Shown in pieces: positions 49,842-60,180 of a stretch of 64,000 nt of DNA. Under the pieces are notes generated by a model. That model was not told the origin of the DNA. It was given only the letters and a program-made list of their open reading frames with translations, and did no database searches. Each line of letters opens with the position of its first letter. Within the stretch, counting starts at the first letter, position 1. This DNA comes from Lachancea kluyveri NRRL Y-12651 (Eukaryota; Ascomycota; Saccharomycetes; Saccharomycetales; Saccharomycetaceae): NCBI GenBank assembly GCA_000149225.2, contig CM000694.1, positions 434,001 to 498,000 on the forward strand, in the 5' to 3' direction. The position numbers and the translations under genes are program-made.

Positions 49842-51293
49842 CTACAAATCGTCACCTGACTCGTCGTCGTCATACCAGCCATATTCGTATTGGGAAGCTA
49901 GGGTGCCCAACTGCTCTTTTAGCTCTTCTCTATCAGAATCGTAACGTAAATACTTAGAAACCATATCGAGCCATTGCTTAAAAACATCTCGTGTTTTTTC
50001 AGTAACACTTAGCTCTACTAACGAAATTCCATCCTGAAACTTTTCGGGAGTCGTATCGGGGGGAGTCCAAGGATATGTTTTCAATTTTGTCGTATTTTTT
50101 TCGGATAAAGCTCGTGGGGGCGATCTTATCTGCGAATTACTTGGTGGGACATCACCGGCAGTAGCTCTAGAAATAGCAGCGCGAGCAAATACATGGGAAG
50201 GAGTACTATCGTTCCTATAGCTTGGCATTTTACCGTAGAAAGAATACTTCTTACTGTCAACTTCCATCAGCGAAACTATATTTCTATGTTTCTCACCGAG
50301 CGTCAACGCGTTTGTGAGATAATTAAAAGTCCTACGGTTTTCCGTGTTGGTCTGGGATACAACAGCATTTACAGACTCGAATAATAAGCACACTTCTGAT
50401 GTTGATTCCCAGAGCGAAACGTCGTCTCTTGCATATAACGGGAAAAACAAGTCGCTTTCTTGTGACAGCGCCAAAGTACTGCGGATTTTGTTGCACAACA
50501 TTTGGAATTTAGTTTTAGTAGAATGGATCAGCTGCTTCCTACTCAGCACATCGTCTGCATTGAAGCCCCAGGTGAAAACATTTATTTTGGGTAGTTCGTC
50601 CCTTAGTTCTACTAATAGCTCTGAAGTAAACCCACCCCAAGCATTGTCTAGTTCCGTGACGAGGTTAAAGCCCTGTAAGGCATCGCATTGCTCTAACTGA
50701 GTGTGAAAATTTCCATCAAAAAAGCCATCACAATGAGTTCCTCTAAATTCTTGCACGCCTATATCGAATTTGTCAAATTTCATTTGTCCCAAGTTTTGGA
50801 AATCCGGTAAGGATGGATTATTAACATCATGGTACCAATTGTGTAAAATATTGAAGCTGGATGATGGATAAATCAGCTTGGAATAGTCTGACCAGTATTT
50901 GGTATTTTGCGAATTTAATTTTGGAGTGGGTATGCCTTTATCTAAAGCTTCCTGATACGTTGATTTCGGAATCCGGTGATGGGTTTGGACGATTTCGTAC
51001 GAATGGTCATCACCTTCGTCTTCTTTCCAATTTTCATCGTAAGAGTCTTTAGTTTCAGAATAAGCGTACGTTCCTAAAGCACCATTACCGGTTTTCGCAT
51101 CCCAAAGTAAAGCTCTTGGCGTATAGGAGATAGTTTTAGAAACAAGATCCACGACAGGATCTAAAAAAATTGATGGATCATTTTCTGGTTGATTCACTCT
51201 AGAATATTGAAGCAATTCCTCCTGACAGTTGTAAAACTGGGTGACTAGATGGTTCGACCTATGGGACACCGATACATTTATTACTTCGTGCAT
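49842..51293 (-). CDS. DML1: Misato/tubulin-like protein Dml1
   Basis: 483 residues, full length for the family. It has an N-terminal misato segment (HEVINVSVSHRSNHLVTQFYN, then DPVVDLVSKTISYTPRALLWD and GALGTYAYSE) and a tubulin-like middle (QCDALQGFNLVTELDNAWGGF). Dml1 is essential and linked to mitochondrial DNA inheritance and mitochondrial partition; the tubulin-like GTP site is degenerate in the family. It lies upstream of MOD5 on the same strand, with 134 bp between. Confidence 0.93.
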   Translation of the reverse strand: MHEVINVSVSHRSNHLVTQFYNCQEELLQYSRVNQPENDPSIFLDPVVDLVSKTISYTPRALLWDAKTGNGALGTYAYSETKDSYDENWKEDEGDDHSYEIVQTHHRIPKSTYQEALDKGIPTPKLNSQNTKYWSDYSKLIYPSSSFNILHNWYHDVNNPSLPDFQNLGQMKFDKFDIGVQEFRGTHCDGFFDGNFHTQLEQCDALQGFNLVTELDNAWGGFTSELLVELRDELPKINVFTWGFNADDVLSRKQLIHSTKTKFQMLCNKIRSTLALSQESDLFFPLYARDDVSLWESTSEVCLLFESVNAVVSQTNTENRRTFNYLTNALTLGEKHRNIVSLMEVDSKKYSFYGKMPSYRNDSTPSHVFARAAISRATAGDVPPSNSQIRSPPRALSEKNTTKLKTYPWTPPDTTPEKFQDGISLVELSVTEKTRDVFKQWLDMVSKYLRYDSDREELKEQLGTLASQYEYGWYDDDESGDDL

Positions 51294-51565
51294 GTGTTTT
51301 AACCTTCCCTATAGTTTTAATCGAATCAACCTTACAGAGAGTTATAGCATCGTTGTGGATGGAGAGCCTTTTCATTCTGAAAAGTATGTACGTTCATGAT
51401 GATTTAAGTAAATGCATCAGAACCGGAGAGAAATGAGGGTAGGAGGAGATAGTCTTAGCATTCGTGTATAGTTAATGTATCAAAGTCGAAAACACTTGAA
51501 GGTGTCCATGCTAAATCACTATGAGCCAGCTTCTACTAACTTGAAATAGTGGTCAGTATTCTTGT

Positions 51566-51601
<36 letters not shown>

Positions 51602-52896
51602 AAATAGTCGCGGGCACACTAGTGTTTGCATTAGGATAATTTACATCATGAATGTCTTTGCCGAAAAGTTATTTCTTCAAATCCAATTTTTTTGTCAGGT
51701 GGTGTAGCCAAAAAAATTCTGGTAGTGTCTACGTTCTTGTTAACCGAACAACTGTTGATCACAATGATCCTATAACGTAGCCAGCATTTTCTTTGGAAGA
51801 TGAGAGCTTCTCAAGAGTCTTCCAAGATTTTTAAGAAGATATCTTCCACAAATTACTGACCCGCCTCACCTTTGAATTTCCACATCCATATGGCTAGTCC
51901 TAAAGTGTGTATTTCTAGGCGGTTTATTCACAAAAAATTTTAAACTCATGTAGTTATCATTGCCTTCTTTGATAACTCTTTAAGTGCTTTTAAAACCTAT
52001 CTGGAACCTAAGCACAGAAAGAGAAGATAAAAAGACTATTTTGTGACATTCACTTTACGCTTTTCAACAACTACAAGATAAATGTCTATATAGATATAGC
52101 ATCCGGTTTTGGTAGAGATACTCGAAATATCATTCTGAGTAGCACTAAGAATTCATAGAATTTTTCCTTGTTTCAAGAAGAGCACCAGCCAAAACTGTGC
52201 TCTGTTTTTACATTGAAAGTCTTGCGCCTTCACGAGTTAATCGTGAATGACTATCTAGAAAACTCTTATCGTGGCAAAAGATTATTCTCAAAGAAATCTA
52301 GAGTGCGCATTGGGTTACGTGCATTCTTGCAAACTGTCGTCTGGTTGTAATGGCCAGTCATTTCCCAAAATTCCAGTAATATTCTAAGAAATGAATTTTG
52401 TGATGTGAGAAATTCTGCCTATTTAATGCATATATTTAGGTCCGACGTGCAGTTACTTACCAGCAAGATTGGAAGCTCATACCCTATAAGGAAATGCTGA
52501 TGTAATCTATCAAGGTTTCCCTCGTGTTCCCCCGTTCGTCTTTGATCCATAGAACTTAAGACAATACCGATGAGGCGGGAGGTCACATGCCTGTCGAGAC
52601 ACTGATAATTTCTTTTTTTCTCTAAACGATAGGCTTCGGGCCTTGTTGTCGGCGATAATCACGAATCGCCGCAGCGTGCGCCAGTCGGATTTGCTACTAA
52701 CACCGTAGGTCCCACGTTCTTTTCTTGGTATGATACTGCGCATTTTACATGGTCGTGAGTATTGTGAAATTGTGTTATGTGCGATTAGCATCAGACATAT
52801 AAAAGTCATGGGGTTAAAACAAGTAGTGATCTTCTTAGGATAGTTTGCTTTGGACATAAATTCTTCCAAGAATATTGCTCGAAAAAAAAAGAAAAA
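51294..52896. other. Long divergent intergenic between DML1 and TPO4
   Basis: 1.6 kb, the largest gap in the window. It contains a 31-T tract (51570-51600), a hairpin TTGGAAGA/TCTTCCAA (51793-51825), and a GTATGT (51382) with TACTAAC (51534) pair that looks like an intron but joins no sensible exons. S. cerevisiae has YMR210W beside DML1; nothing like it is seen here. ORFs of 60 and 119 codons in the gap show no family features. A long regulated promoter for the efflux gene TPO4 is plausible. Confidence 0.6.
51570..51600 (+). repeat. Poly(T) tract, 31 nt
   Basis: An uninterrupted run of 31 T, the longest homopolymer in the window; probably nucleosome-depleting and length-variable. Confidence 0.95.
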
Positions 52897-54639
52897 ATGT
52901 CATTTTCTCAAGATGTCGAGCTCAGCAGTTCAACAGATGAGCCTATAGATCCGCAAACTTTAGATTGGGATGGACCCGAGGATATGGATAATCCCCACAA
53001 CTGGTCCAGCCTTAAAAAATGGTACGCAACCATGGTTGCAGCCCTGTTATGTCTAGTCGTGACCATGGGTTCTTCTCTTTATGTTGCTGGTGTTCCAGAA
53101 CTAGTTGTTTCATACGGTGTAAATGAAACTCTAGCCTTGGCTGGGTTAACCTTTTACTTATTGGGTCTTTCTACAGTCATCGGTGCTCCGTTGAGTGAAG
53201 TTTTTGGTCGTAAACCAATTTACGTCGCATCGCTACCACTTTCTATGTTGTTTACCATGGGTGTAGGTCTCTCTGGTGGTAAAATGAGAGTCATTCTTCC
53301 TTTGAGATTCTTCTCGGGTGTCTTTGCTTCACCTGCATTATCTGTTGCTTCGGGAACTATCGTCGACATCTGGGATATGGATGAAGTCTCTATTGCAATG
53401 GCCTTTTTCTGTCTGGCACCATTTTTAGGGCCTGTTATCAGCCCTGTTATGGCAGGTTTTGCCGCGCAGTCCAAAGGTTGGAGGTGGCCTAGTTGGATTC
53501 AATTGATCGCAGGTGGTATTATTTTGCCTTTCATCGTTTTCATGCCAGAAACTCACAAAACCGTTCTATTGACGAAGCGTGCCAAAAAGCGGAAACTAAA
53601 TTTAAAGGTTTTAACGAAAGAAGATAAGAAGAAATTTATGAAACTCACTCTAACCATCACTGTGTTCCGTCCAATCAAAATGTTATTCGTTGAACCCATT
53701 GTTTTGTTTTTCAGTATCTACGTGGCATTTATCTTTGCGGTGCTTTTTGGGTTCTTCGAGGCATACGGTGTGATTTTCCGTGGAGTTTACCACATGTCAT
53801 TAGGTTTATCGGGCCTCCCATTTATCGGTATCGGTGTTGGTTTGTGGCTAGGTGTGATCTTCTATATCTTTATCGATCGTCGTTATTTCTTCCCACCAGC
53901 TCCTGCAGGTACCCCGCCACTACTACACCCTACCAGTATGAGAACCGCGCCATTCAGAGGCCACAGAGACCCAGAGACGGGGCACTTAGAGCCTCTAAAG
54001 CCCGAAAGGTTTTTGCTTATTTGTAAGGTTGGTGCTATCTCACTACCCATTGGCTTGTTTTGGCTCGGATGGTCAGCCAAGGCTAGTGTTCACTGGATGG
54101 CCCCTGTTTCAGCTGGTGTTCCTTTTGGTTTTGGGTTGATTCTAATTTTCTTTAGTGTGATGATGTATTTCTCGGCAAGCTATCCACCATTATTTGTTGC
54201 CTCTGCACTAGCTGCAAACAACTTACTCAGATACATCACGTGCTGTATTTTTCCGCTGTTTACCCTTCAAATGTATGAGCGTCTCCATATCGACTGGGCC
54301 ACTTCTTTATTTGCCTTTGTTTGTTTGGGCATGCTTCCACTACCATGGATCTTTGAACGTTATGGTGAAAGGTTGAGGAAGAGATCCACTTTTGGCAGTA
54401 ACGTCCTCGAAAAGGAAGCAGAAGAGGAGGAAGAGACCCCGGAGGAAATAATTATACGTAAGTCTCAATCACATCATCCAACTGATGCGCAGAGTCTCGC
54501 GGAATCGTCAACTGAGATGAGTTCTAAGGAAAAGAAATACGACAAGGGTACAGAAATGGTCTTAGATACCACTAGTGCCCCTTCCTTACAGACAGCAGGA
54601 TCTCGTATCTCTAACATGGCGTGTGTATATAATGTTTAG
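52897..54639 (+). CDS. TPO4: Polyamine/drug:H+ antiporter of the DHA1 family, Tpo4
   Basis: 580 residues. Twelve hydrophobic segments of the major facilitator superfamily. The family start DWDGPEDMDNPHNWSSLKKW, a motif-A-like GAPLSEVFGRKPIY after TM2, and a central cytosolic loop before TM7 place it in DHA1 near Tpo4/Flr1. Tpo4 exports spermine, spermidine and putrescine across the plasma membrane. It is shorter than the roughly 659-residue S. cerevisiae protein, mainly in the N-terminal tail. Synteny (YOR273C between DML1/MOD5 and YMR209C) supports TPO4. Confidence 0.92.
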   Translation: MSFSQDVELSSSTDEPIDPQTLDWDGPEDMDNPHNWSSLKKWYATMVAALLCLVVTMGSSLYVAGVPELVVSYGVNETLALAGLTFYLLGLSTVIGAPLSEVFGRKPIYVASLPLSMLFTMGVGLSGGKMRVILPLRFFSGVFASPALSVASGTIVDIWDMDEVSIAMAFFCLAPFLGPVISPVMAGFAAQSKGWRWPSWIQLIAGGIILPFIVFMPETHKTVLLTKRAKKRKLNLKVLTKEDKKKFMKLTLTITVFRPIKMLFVEPIVLFFSIYVAFIFAVLFGFFEAYGVIFRGVYHMSLGLSGLPFIGIGVGLWLGVIFYIFIDRRYFFPPAPAGTPPLLHPTSMRTAPFRGHRDPETGHLEPLKPERFLLICKVGAISLPIGLFWLGWSAKASVHWMAPVSAGVPFGFGLILIFFSVMMYFSASYPPLFVASALAANNLLRYITCCIFPLFTLQMYERLHIDWATSLFAFVCLGMLPLPWIFERYGERLRKRSTFGSNVLEKEAEEEEETPEEIIIRKSQSHHPTDAQSLAESSTEMSSKEKKYDKGTEMVLDTTSAPSLQTAGSRISNMACVYNV

Positions 54640-55233
54640 GTGTGAATCACCTTTGTGCATAGTGTTTAAGCATTCTTAATTTGGTTATTCCTTTGGGTTT
54701 TAGAATGAATAGGACGCAATCTTTCCACAGTACCAACATATACTTTAATGTCCAATGTCCAACTGTTAGCTCATCTGATTTATTTTAGTTTTGTTTTTTT
54801 AAAAAAAACCTTGCATATGATAACGATTCATCTGTCGTATTAACTGCACGTATTATAAAACCTATACGTGTGATGGAATAACTGTATCCCTCTTGCTTAG
54901 TGAAGTTCTTGAAAGTCAGATGTTATTTTTCAAAATGGAACCTTAGACCCGTATCTATTAGGTTTCTTTACACTGGTGATAAGAATGGAAAGATGCCTAT
55001 CTCAGAATAAACCCTGAGATTTAATTACAGATTCTGGCATCCTATTTTATATACTTTTGTACGTAAACGTGATGATTTTCCCAATGGACTTGGTCTCGCG
55101 CCTCATCCTCATCTGCTTGAAAAATCCCACTTAATGCCAAAAACCTGTTTATATTACTAGAACCTGTAAACCTGAAACGATCGACTTTAAAGTTTGTGTG
55201 TACCCATCGACTGTTCTTTGTGGATTTTAAACG
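54640..55233. other. Intergenic between TPO4 and YMR209C
   Basis: 594 bp between tandem genes; AT-rich, with no supported ORF, RNA gene or repeat. Confidence 0.6.
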
Positions 55234-56517
55234 ATGAACTCTACCTTGACCACAGTCATTGTTCTCATTATAACCGTTGCTATGTCATTTCTCCGGAAGT
55301 ATAAGCCACTTCAGAATTGGTTGGCTGGTAAAATAGAAACTTCGCTCTCAAATTTAAACCAATTCTCTCCAATTTCAACAGATTTTCAATTAAGACCTTC
55401 CCCAAACTTTCCACAATATTTAACATTGAGAGATCTTTCAATCTCGCTAACACAGTTGCAGGAATATCAAATTCGCGGGATAAGACAGAATGGCGTTATT
55501 TACCAGCGTGTCAAAGATTTGAACGAAACTTTTAAGCAGCAATTACGTGACTTGGAATACTTTGATAAGGTTGAAGAGGTAAACCAATCTGTTAGAGAAA
55601 ATAGCTTAACTACAAATGCTATAATTGAATACACGTTGACCAGTTTAATTAAAAATAATCCAGAAGATCAAACAGCCAAAAAGGAAATCGAAACAGTTTG
55701 TCGTGGTTTAGGGTATATGGTCAATGACGGTGGCTTGGATAGGTATAGTCAAGATGTTGTACTATCATCAGGTTCAAACCAGCATAGAGTTAACGAAGCC
55801 ATTGCACACATCTGTAGAGATTGGCATTCCGACTTTGATGTTGAAAGAAAGCCATTGCGAGAGTACGTCTTGTCCCGTTTAAAAATATTGCCTAAAAAAG
55901 ATACTTTGGTTGTTGTCCCTGGAGCGGGTGTCGGTAATATGGCGTACGAAATTGCTAAAGTAAATCCGCATTCTCGAGTAGATTCCGTTGAGCTTTCCAC
56001 GCTGATGTACCTTTGTAATGAGTTTGTACTAGGCCACAACTCTTCTGTTACGATTAGACCCTATGCACAGCACTATTCTTGTCAACTTACTGCTAAAGAT
56101 CAGATGCGCAAGCTCACTTTAGACCTCTCAGATTTTTCAAAGCCTGCTAACTTGAATGTCCATTTGGGAGATTTCTGCAAATATCAGCCCACGGAACAAT
56201 ACGATCAGATTGTGGTCTGTAGTGTTTTTTTTGTAGACACTGCAGAGAACATTTTTGATTATTTTGAAGCCATTGAAGAACTAAAAGGTTGTGCTAAAGA
56301 GCTTCATTGGATTAATGTTGGCCCGTTAAAGTACGGTACTAGGCCGCTGGTGCAGTTCACTGCGGAAGAATTAGCCAAGCTACGCAGATTGAGGGGGTGG
56401 AAAGATATACATTGTCAAGACGATGTCAAAAACCTGAATGGTTATTTAACAAATAAAAGTTCCTTGTATCAAGGTTTTTATGGCTTGACTAAATTTCATT
56501 CTGTATACAGGAAATAA
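55234..56517 (+). CDS. YMR209C: Predicted methyltransferase of the carnosine N-methyltransferase (N2227) type (YMR209C orthologue)
   Basis: 427 residues. An N-terminal membrane segment (about 5-20) is followed by a helical region and a Rossmann methyltransferase domain with the SAM motif VVVPGAGVGNMAYEIAKV (PGAGVG at 229-234). Later come CSVFFVDTAENIFDYFEAIE and HWINVGPLKYG, characteristic of the N2227 family that includes carnosine N-methyltransferase. YMR209C in S. cerevisiae (about 457 residues) is uncharacterised; the substrate is unknown. It is convergent with YTM1, 28 bp between stops. Confidence 0.9.
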   Translation: MNSTLTTVIVLIITVAMSFLRKYKPLQNWLAGKIETSLSNLNQFSPISTDFQLRPSPNFPQYLTLRDLSISLTQLQEYQIRGIRQNGVIYQRVKDLNETFKQQLRDLEYFDKVEEVNQSVRENSLTTNAIIEYTLTSLIKNNPEDQTAKKEIETVCRGLGYMVNDGGLDRYSQDVVLSSGSNQHRVNEAIAHICRDWHSDFDVERKPLREYVLSRLKILPKKDTLVVVPGAGVGNMAYEIAKVNPHSRVDSVELSTLMYLCNEFVLGHNSSVTIRPYAQHYSCQLTAKDQMRKLTLDLSDFSKPANLNVHLGDFCKYQPTEQYDQIVVCSVFFVDTAENIFDYFEAIEELKGCAKELHWINVGPLKYGTRPLVQFTAEELAKLRRLRGWKDIHCQDDVKNLNGYLTNKSSLYQGFYGLTKFHSVYRK

Positions 56518-56545
56518 TGTACATATATTCGTTTTTCTCTATCCC

Positions 56546-57886
56546 TTAATTCTTAAAGATATTGTCACCTTTGTTGATCTGCACCTTCTTGTCTTGGCCA
56601 CCACTAATAATACCAACTCCTTTAGCCCATTTGACAGAAAAAACCTTGTCGTTTACGCCCTTAATGACGTTAGGGTCTTCTCTTGTAATGGTGTAAATTG
56701 GGGAGCTAGACCTAATATCCCAGACTTTAACTGTACCATCATGGGACGCAGAACAGAGCATGTATTCATTTTCAGGGCAAGTATCTAGACTGACAACAAA
56801 GTTCTTGTGGCCAATCAACTGTTGCTGTGTGATTTTTGAAGAGGAACCAACACGAGGATCATGTAAAGTAATATGTCTTGCACTAGAGCCACATGCCAGT
56901 AAGTTAAGCTTGGGTAATTGTGCTAAAGATAGCAAAGAGTACGATGTTGTCTTTGTATCCACGCAGCGGGCTGTCACTAAATCCCAAGTTCTAATAGTGT
57001 GATCCTGAGAAACGGAATAGCCCACCGTGCTATCATTAGAGTCAAAAATAACTTGTTCTACAGGAGCAGTGTGAGATTCTAATAAGGACAAGGGAGCACG
57101 TCTTCTGATGGAACCATCCTTAAGAGCTAACTTTCTTCTTTTCTGCGCAGCGGTAGAAACATTATTACCCAAATCAGCCATTGGATCAATAACCGTCATT
57201 TCTTTGTAATTTGTAGACCAAAACCCGATAGTGTTATCGTAGGAAGCAGAAATGATCCTATTAGCGTTGACGTCGACAGAAACAACGGGAGCCTTATGGC
57301 CTTCTAAAATGGCCAAGGTTTTACCATCTTCAACATCGTCTTCATCTTGTTCCAGATTATTTTTTAAGTCATCGTTCTTAGTTTTCCACAAACGTAGTGT
57401 GCGATCATTGCCTGCAGACACTAGTCTAGTGTTGGAAATGTATTTTACAGCACGGATTGGGCCTGAGTGGCCACTGTATTGCTTTTCAACTTTACCAGAT
57501 AAGTTCCATGTACGAACAATACCATCGTATGAGCCACTAATGATTTCGCGATTGCCAACGTCCAACGCACTAACCCAATCTTCATTGTTAAAACTACTCA
57601 AGTAGGAGGGTGGTAGGACAGCCCTGGTATACTCAATGTTGAGGAAAGTTTCACTAGAAAGCCCCTTTTTGACCAAGTAATCCTCTAGGGAAGTACGCAA
57701 CAGTTCACCATCAATCAAAAAATCAAAGGGAACCGGTTTTTCCAACTCCAATAAGTGATTGACAATTTCCGAAAGACCATATCTTTTCAGAGAGGCAGGA
57801 ACGTATAATGGAGAGTCTTGTACAAATAAAGACTCATCTTGCTCACGGGTAAAGAATCTTAGCTTAACCTGGGATTTGTCGGTCAT
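56546..57886 (-). CDS. YTM1: Ribosome biogenesis WD40 protein Ytm1
   Basis: 446 residues. The N-terminal NLE domain (about 8-75) binds the MIDAS domain of the AAA ATPase Rea1. A seven-bladed WD40 propeller follows (about 95-440), with repeats such as YSGHSGPIRAVKYI, SAGNDRTLRLWK, ASHDGTVKVWDIR. Ytm1 forms the Nop7-Erb1-Ytm1 complex required for 27S pre-rRNA processing and is stripped from pre-60S particles by Rea1. The promoter has PAC and RRPE motifs. Confidence 0.97.
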   Translation of the reverse strand: MTDKSQVKLRFFTREQDESLFVQDSPLYVPASLKRYGLSEIVNHLLELEKPVPFDFLIDGELLRTSLEDYLVKKGLSSETFLNIEYTRAVLPPSYLSSFNNEDWVSALDVGNREIISGSYDGIVRTWNLSGKVEKQYSGHSGPIRAVKYISNTRLVSAGNDRTLRLWKTKNDDLKNNLEQDEDDVEDGKTLAILEGHKAPVVSVDVNANRIISASYDNTIGFWSTNYKEMTVIDPMADLGNNVSTAAQKRRKLALKDGSIRRRAPLSLLESHTAPVEQVIFDSNDSTVGYSVSQDHTIRTWDLVTARCVDTKTTSYSLLSLAQLPKLNLLACGSSARHITLHDPRVGSSSKITQQQLIGHKNFVVSLDTCPENEYMLCSASHDGTVKVWDIRSSSPIYTITREDPNVIKGVNDKVFSVKWAKGVGIISGGQDKKVQINKGDNIFKN

Positions 57887-59086
57887 TACTATAAGGTTCT
57901 TATTTTATATCAGATACTTCGAGTATAGTTGTGAGATGCGATGAGCTTCAGTATCTTCTTGAAATTTTTCGAGAAAAAAAAAAAAAAAAAAGAAACAAGA
58001 AAATTTTTCGTAGTGCACCGTGAGTTTCTGTCACGCGTACATCACGTGCGCAAACAATAAACATTATTAATCGCTGTAGAGGTGAGCAGCTAGAGATTGG
58101 ATATGTTGCTAACTAAATTTTAAAGCTACTAATTTACAGTTTTAAGCATATAGAGGTTGTCTCGCTCACGTAGTTACCAACCAAGGCCAATGAAAAAAGA
58201 AAAGTACCTTGTTCAGTATGAGGACGCTTGCGTTTTTCAGTCTTGCGCTTCTTTTCCCCTCTGATCATCTACGGAAGTATAAATAGAGATGGCACAGTGA
58301 ATAGAAGGCTTAATATTTCGTATCAACCTTTTTAAAACAAAATAACGAAAAGGTTACAAGAAAAGTGAAAGAAGACTGAGATTCGAAAACTTTTTCAACA
58401 GTCGTGATTTTTTGGTAGGGTAACTATATATTTTGAGGATGGGATAAATGCCATGCCATGTAGGGTTTCACGTGTAGCCAAAGTCAAGGCGATTGGTACT
58501 TTTTTAAGCGTCAGATTAAATAACTTTTGCTTACCAAATCCTATTTATACTTAAGTAAAGTTATTGTAGTAATTAGCCTCTAATATCGTAGGATTGGTTA
58601 GCCTTTGCATTTATTTTCTTTCTACAATTTTTCTTGATTCTGGTTTTTAATGTATGTGTCTGCTTGATACAATAGCCGCAGGTATTCCAGTAAAATTAAA
58701 ATTATTTCAAAAACCACGATTTTTAGCGAAAAATGTGGAAAAAATATAAAAAAACAACAATATTTTATTTACAGCCATCTACATAAGAGTAGCATACACT
58801 TTTAGTTTATCTTTAGATTTGGAAGGTGCCAGCTACTTTAAAGGTTGCGTCAATTGTTGATTTCACAAATTATACAGACTTTACGAATATTACGGCTCCT
58901 GGGGTATTTACGAGTTTTCTCAAACTGGTCAGATGATGAAAAAAAATTTTTGGAAACTCTATGATCTCGAAATAGTGACACACCTATAACTTACAACCAT
59001 TATTTACGTAGGTGATTGGAAACGCTAAAAAGCTCTTTTAAGGTGGTTTACAAAAGGAATCCAGAATAAGGAATACTAGAAAAAAA
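57887..59086. other. Divergent intergenic between YTM1 and FSF1
   Basis: 1.2 kb. Besides the YTM1 PAC/RRPE and an 18-A run (57974-57991) it has TATAAATA near 58278 and two further CACGTG-type boxes (58042-58048 and 58480-58486). In S. cerevisiae the snoRNA gene SNR8 lies in this gap; I looked for its 25S guide sequences on both strands and saw no clear match. No ORF is supported. Confidence 0.55.
57938..57970 (+). promoter_or_regulatory. PAC and RRPE motifs upstream of YTM1
   Basis: GCGATGAGCT (57938-57947, PAC) and AAATTTTTC (57962-57970, RRPE on the gene strand) lie 50-85 bp before the YTM1 ATG; a second AAATTTTTCG follows at 58001-58010. This is the ribosome-biogenesis promoter pattern. 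Confidence 0.85.
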
Positions 59087-60070
59087 ATGGCATCATCTGT
59101 TCCAGGTCCTATCGCATTGCCAGAATCCCACTTCGACTTATCCACCTATTGGGGTCGTGTTCGTCATTGTGCTGAAATCTCAGACCCATCCATGCTTTTC
59201 ACGACCGAATCCGACTTATCGCAAGCTCGTAAAATCATCGGTGCCTATCGTCACGGTGAACTGAAAAACACTACTCCAGAGTTTTGGCATGCCAAGAAAC
59301 AGTTGGACTCTACTGTTCACCCAGATACCGGTGAAACGGTGCTTTTACCGTTTCGTATGTCATGCTGTGTTCTATCTAACTTGGTTGTCACCGCAGGTAT
59401 GTTGACACCGGGATTAGGTACTTTCGGTACTATGTTCTGGCAATGGGCTAACCAATCTCTAAATGTCGCTGTTAACTCCGCAAATGCCAATAAGTCTCAC
59501 CCAATGTCCACCCAGCAATTGATAACAAATTATACAATGGCTGTTACTGCTTCTTGTGGTGTGGCTGTTGGGTTGAACAAATTAGTTCCAAGGTTAAAGA
59601 ATTTATCAGCAAACACCAAATTAGTTCTAGGTCGGTTGGTCCCATTTGCTGCGGTTGTCAGTGCTGGTATCGTTAATGTTTTCTTGATGAGAGGCGATGA
59701 AATTCGAAAGGGTATCTCGGTTTATGATTCTAACGGTGATGAAGTTGGAAAATCCAAGAAAGCGGCATTCCTGGCCGTTGGTGAGACTGCTTTGAGTAGA
59801 ATCATCAACGCTACTCCAATCATGGTCATCCCTCCTTTGCTTCTTGTCAGATTACAGAGGGGTGTGCTTAAGGGCAAATCGTTAGGTGTTCAAACAGTAG
59901 CTAACTTGGGTATAATTTTGGCCACCTCTTTCGTAGCATTGCCATTCGCTCTGGGTGTTTTCCCACAATATCAATCCATTCATACAAGTAAACTAGAAGC
60001 TGAATTGAATGATAAGAAGGACAAAGACGGCAAGTTGATAGATAAAGTTTACTTCAACAGAGGTATTTAA
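59087..60070 (+). CDS. FSF1: Mitochondrial sideroflexin Fsf1
   Basis: 327 residues, the same length as S. cerevisiae Fsf1. The sideroflexin signature HPDTGE (78-83) comes early, followed by four to five membrane segments (around 93-110, 145-165, 185-205, 255-290) and a conserved end with ALPFALGVFPQYQSI. Sideroflexins are mitochondrial inner-membrane carriers; the human homologue SFXN1 imports serine. The yeast role is proposed to be alpha-isopropylmalate or amino-acid transport and is not settled. It is convergent with ERG12, 110 bp between stops. Confidence 0.96.
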   Translation: MASSVPGPIALPESHFDLSTYWGRVRHCAEISDPSMLFTTESDLSQARKIIGAYRHGELKNTTPEFWHAKKQLDSTVHPDTGETVLLPFRMSCCVLSNLVVTAGMLTPGLGTFGTMFWQWANQSLNVAVNSANANKSHPMSTQQLITNYTMAVTASCGVAVGLNKLVPRLKNLSANTKLVLGRLVPFAAVVSAGIVNVFLMRGDEIRKGISVYDSNGDEVGKSKKAAFLAVGETALSRIINATPIMVIPPLLLVRLQRGVLKGKSLGVQTVANLGIILATSFVALPFALGVFPQYQSIHTSKLEAELNDKKDKDGKLIDKVYFNRGI

Positions 60071-60180
60071 CTGAAAAGAAAAAAAAATTTGTATTATTCA
60101 ATAGTTACAAAAGACGTATTTTTAATCTAGTTTTCCCCACTTTATTTCTCTGTAAATAGCGAGACACTGCGAGAACACAA

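Noticed and set aside
52510-52869. 119-codon minus-strand ORF upstream of TPO4
   Set aside because: No recognisable domain, and it overlaps the likely TPO4 promoter; the composition looks random.
57887-59086. Possible SNR8 orthologue between YTM1 and FSF1
   Set aside because: Only 8-base chance-level matches to the guides for 25S positions 960 and 986 were seen, with no paired second arm. An 11-base match to 18S near 58261 (CTCTGATCATCT region) also lacks its partner arm and boxes.
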